Shown here: in pieces, positions 61,046-64,000 of the stretch
Position numbering within the stretch: position 1 is the stretch's first letter
Layout of the letters: each line of letters opens with the position of its first letter
The notes under the pieces: model-generated
What the model saw: only the letters and a program-made list of their open reading frames with translations
What the model was told of the DNA's origin: nothing
The model's database searches: none
Assembly (NCBI GenBank): GCA_029962745.1
Contig: CM057158.1
Span: forward strand, 4,372,938-4,436,937
Length of the DNA stretch: 64,000 nucleotides
Direction: 5' to 3'
Source of the DNA: Echinometra lucunter
Lineage: Eukaryota; Echinodermata; Echinoidea; Camarodonta; Echinometridae
Position numbers and translations under genes: made by a program

Positions 61046-64000
61046 CTGTGCATAGGAAATATAAATGGAAAATTAAGTTAGTATTGGTATTATTTATTTC
61101 AATGTTCCAGACATAAAAGTAAATCAATAAATACAAGGAAGAACATGCATTTTTACACTCCTGGAAACATTTATGTAAAATACAATTACTTGATCACTGA
61201 GTTTGCAATCACAATGCTCAATTTGCATTTAATACACTGCTTAACACCAGGTACATGTAAGCATCTATCTTGTTTCAAGATATTGACAAGAATCCATCTC
61301 AAGTGAACGAGTTGTCCAAAGTACACATTTACTACATTCTTTATAGTCCGAATTCATACATCACGCAGCAAAAGAGTTAAGGTGACTTTTGTCAGAAAAA
61401 AAGATATCATATCATATATTCATATCTATCAATTTATAATATATTTATTCAAATGAAAGAGACAGAAGTACAGATCAGATTTTAGTCCTTGAAGATCCTA
61501 TTTCTTCCTATTTTTTCTTCTTCTGCCACTGCATCTCACTTTTTCCCTTTAAATCTCTCTCTTTCTCTCTTCATTCTACTACTTCTAACTCACTCCCACT
61601 CAGCATCAATTCCCCAAATCCTGGACAAGTCCCTGATTTATTGATAGAGAAAGTAGAAAATGCAATTTCCACCATCCCTGCATACATTGCATCCCCCTAC
61701 ATATACGAGTACGAAGCGATCATGAGTTAAGAGGCACGGCTGATTTCTGTGCGTGTTCAGGAATCTCAAAATAGCTCTTCTCCTAATACCCCTTAACCGC
61801 CCGACCTTTCAAAGCCCCAGTGTTTCCAGTGGTTTTAAACGTTTTCTTCATCGTCCTATTCATAATCAGTTAATGATTGTAAAAATATAAATCAGCTCCC
61901 CATGCAAGTTAGACTTGAAAATACACTTAGTCTGCATTTTTATTTTTTATTTTTCATTTATTTATTTTTTTAATAGTTTCTTGATTCCTTTATTAAGAAT
62001 AAATTAATCATATTTTTATTGGGTTATACTACATCAGCACCTTTCACAATCCTACAAATGGGGTAACAGCAAACAAATAGATAATCATTTCTTTATATTA
62101 TGGTAGAAGAGGGAGCAGTCTAGCTGCACATAGCTTCAAAGGAGCTTGGGCAAAAGAAAAAAAATAGCTGACACTTGTTGCAACGTAAGTTTTAAAAAGT
62201 ACTTGCATGTAGTAGATCCAAAAAGAGTTCCCAAGAAACAACTATCATTTTCACATTATGAATTTCTGGTTCCTTTCTTTCAAATCACTGTTTATAATGG
62301 GTAAATATCAAATATCTTGTCCTTTTCAGAGCTAGAAGGGCACTGATTACAAATTCTCTAGGAGATAATGTCATTCTGTCTGTTGCTGGACAATGTACAT
62401 ATATTACATAAGAATAATAATAATATAATCATAATAATATTCTGGATTTATATAGCGCCTAATACATCTCCAAGAGAGTCTCTAAGCGCTTTACAGAAAT
62501 ATTATTATCCCGGTCATCGGATTCAGGCTTGCCCGCATACAATGCATGCACCTTCTCCACTCCCTAGGGAGCATTCCAGCCAGGCGCCTTTTGCAGGCGC
62601 GCACAATGCTAAACAAATCACAATGACTTTCGCATCCTACCGGGTACCCACTTAACACCTGGGTGGAGAGTGGCAAATGTAGATTCATATCTTGCCAAAG
62701 GACATTAGTGCCGCGCCGGGATTTGAACTCGGACCACGAGATCTACAGTCCGGTGACATATCCACTAGACCACAACACCTCTACAGATCTCTTGATAAAT
62801 TGTATACAACTGTGATCTTACAGTATGAAACTGTAAACAAAACCAAAAAAAATAACAAGAAATATATCTAGGTAGATACATTCAGATATAAGCAAAATGA
62901 CCAATGACAGCAGTTTCACTGCTTCATTCATTCATGTCTTTTCTGTACACATCTATGAAAATAGTTTCTAATTTTTCTCACCAATCAGTCAATAAAAGGA
63001 AATGGGAAACAAAAACTCATGCAAATTTTATAGATTCACTCAAAAGTTTCATGTAAAAATTACAAAGGTCCTTTTTCCTTCCACAATGGTGAAACAGATT
63101 TTCTCCATCACTTCCAGTAAATGAAAAAATATTAAACCAGCAAAATGTGACACAACTATTTTCCTGTTATTAATTCATCAACAAAGATTTCCCATGCTGA
63201 CAAACGAGCATGTAATATTTGGCTTTTCCTAATACCAGTCTACAAAACAAGGTATCAATAAGGATTACATGACTGGTTACCATAGTAATTGATGCAGGCA
63301 GCATGGAGTGTCCTACAACAGGTGGAAGGAATTTACAGGAAAAAAGGGGGCACTGCACCAAAAAATACACAACCCTGCATGGACAAAAAGAATACCCCCC
63401 CCCCCCAAAAGAGACTATTATAAACACCATAATGAGGAATCTTTATGTTCTATCAAGAGCAAGCTGAAAATAAGCTCTGATGAACAAAAAGCCATTTGGA
63501 ACTAAAAAATCCACATGCATCATCATGACCATGTATCAAAAGTTTTGTAAAATAAAAAGAGATGCATGTACATGTGTACATGTATTTAGGATCACAGATA
63601 TTTTCTTCCTGTATTTCCGCCATGAAATTGAAGAAATGCCTATAGGCCTTGTATTCTAAATATTAAATGCTCGCACGTCACCATTTCTAAAAATATTGAT
63701 GGGGTAGAGCGATAAATCACTATGCTGTTAAAAGCAGCTTTTTATTGCGGGCCATTCTTATTTTTGACTGATATAAGTAGTCAAGAAAGCCTCCCTCAGG
63801 CAAGATTTGCATAAATTTTCTTTCCTTATGAGAAGCAAAAAGACGGGACTACAGAATGTCAGCTTAGCATGCTGATGATATGTGATATGGATACAAAAGT
63901 AGGGGTTATATTATACTGTTTATACTGTAGTGATCAATGATCTCTATTATAAAGTTGCATCTAACAATCATTAGAACGGCTTTGACCCTCTATTGAAAGA
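61046..64000 (-). other. Upstream intron sequence (5' part of gene not reached)
   Basis: The exon at 61045 begins inside a codon, so this is intronic. I found no exon encoding an RVxF motif or a start codon. Content: a SINE at 62411-62783, CT-rich DNA near 61500-61600, and two repeat-free, more GC-balanced stretches (about 61640-61870 and 63640-63830) that could be regulatory. The second has an octamer ATTTGCAT at 63805-63812. Confidence 0.75.
62411..62783 (-). mobile_element. tRNA-derived SINE, copy 2 (fullest)
   Basis: The minus-strand head from 62783 has TGTGGTCTAGTGGATATG (A box) and GAGTTCAAATCCC (B box). A body of about 300 bp follows, including GCGCTTAGAGACTC and TAGGCGCTATATAAATCC, and ends in an (ATT)n-type tail at 62411-62440. 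It has the same architecture and body as 15359-15650. Confidence 0.85.

Overview
This is an intron-rich, AT-rich animal genomic window holding one recognisable protein-coding gene on the minus strand. The coding exons, read from high to low coordinates, splice at GT-AG boundaries in matching phase into about 600 residues of a PPP1R16-type protein phosphatase 1 regulatory subunit (the TIMAP/MYPT3 family). The parts are an ankyrin-repeat region, basic Arg-Arg-Ser-Ser segments, a very Lys/Glu-rich stretch, and a C-terminal Cys-Cys-Ile-Ile-Ser prenylation (CaaX) signal. The first coding exon(s), with the PP1-docking RVxF-type motif, lie beyond the right edge. The host is probably a marine deuterostome, most likely a sea urchin. 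This rests on remembered resemblance of its repeats (abundant foldback MITEs, tRNA-derived SINEs, Helentron/pearl-like elements) to echinoderm repeats. No database search was possible.

Layout, left to right: 1-6808 is downstream DNA, probably largely 3' UTR, with one foldback MITE. 6809-7074 is the last coding exon. A large repeat-filled intron covers 7075-18895. The 673-nt exon lies at 18896-19568, followed by four more exons between 22197 and 25263. A 14.6-kb intron with a nested transposon cluster covers 25264-39905. Three exons lie between 39906 and 42494. A 15.8-kb intron covers 42495-58285 and ends in a 1.5-kb tandem-repeat element only 22 bp from a splice donor. Two further exons lie at 58286-58431 and 60975-61045. 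61046-64000 is upstream intron sequence.

Outside the exons the sequence is mainly an archive of mobile DNA. At least eleven elements from seven or more inverted-repeat families sit at TTAA targets, as piggyBac-type insertions do. There are also three SINE copies, three or four 5'-truncated LINE tails, and two Helentron-associated (HINE/pearl-like) elements whose core repeats carry TGACCTTTGACC, a DR1 nuclear-receptor site. I found no second host gene, rRNA, genuine tRNA gene or CRISPR array.

The observations I would follow first are a decayed duplicate of an ankyrin exon just upstream of the real one (a possible poison exon), the DR1-bearing array abutting the same exon, MITE families that share a core but have different termini, and the concentration of TTAA-targeted elements.
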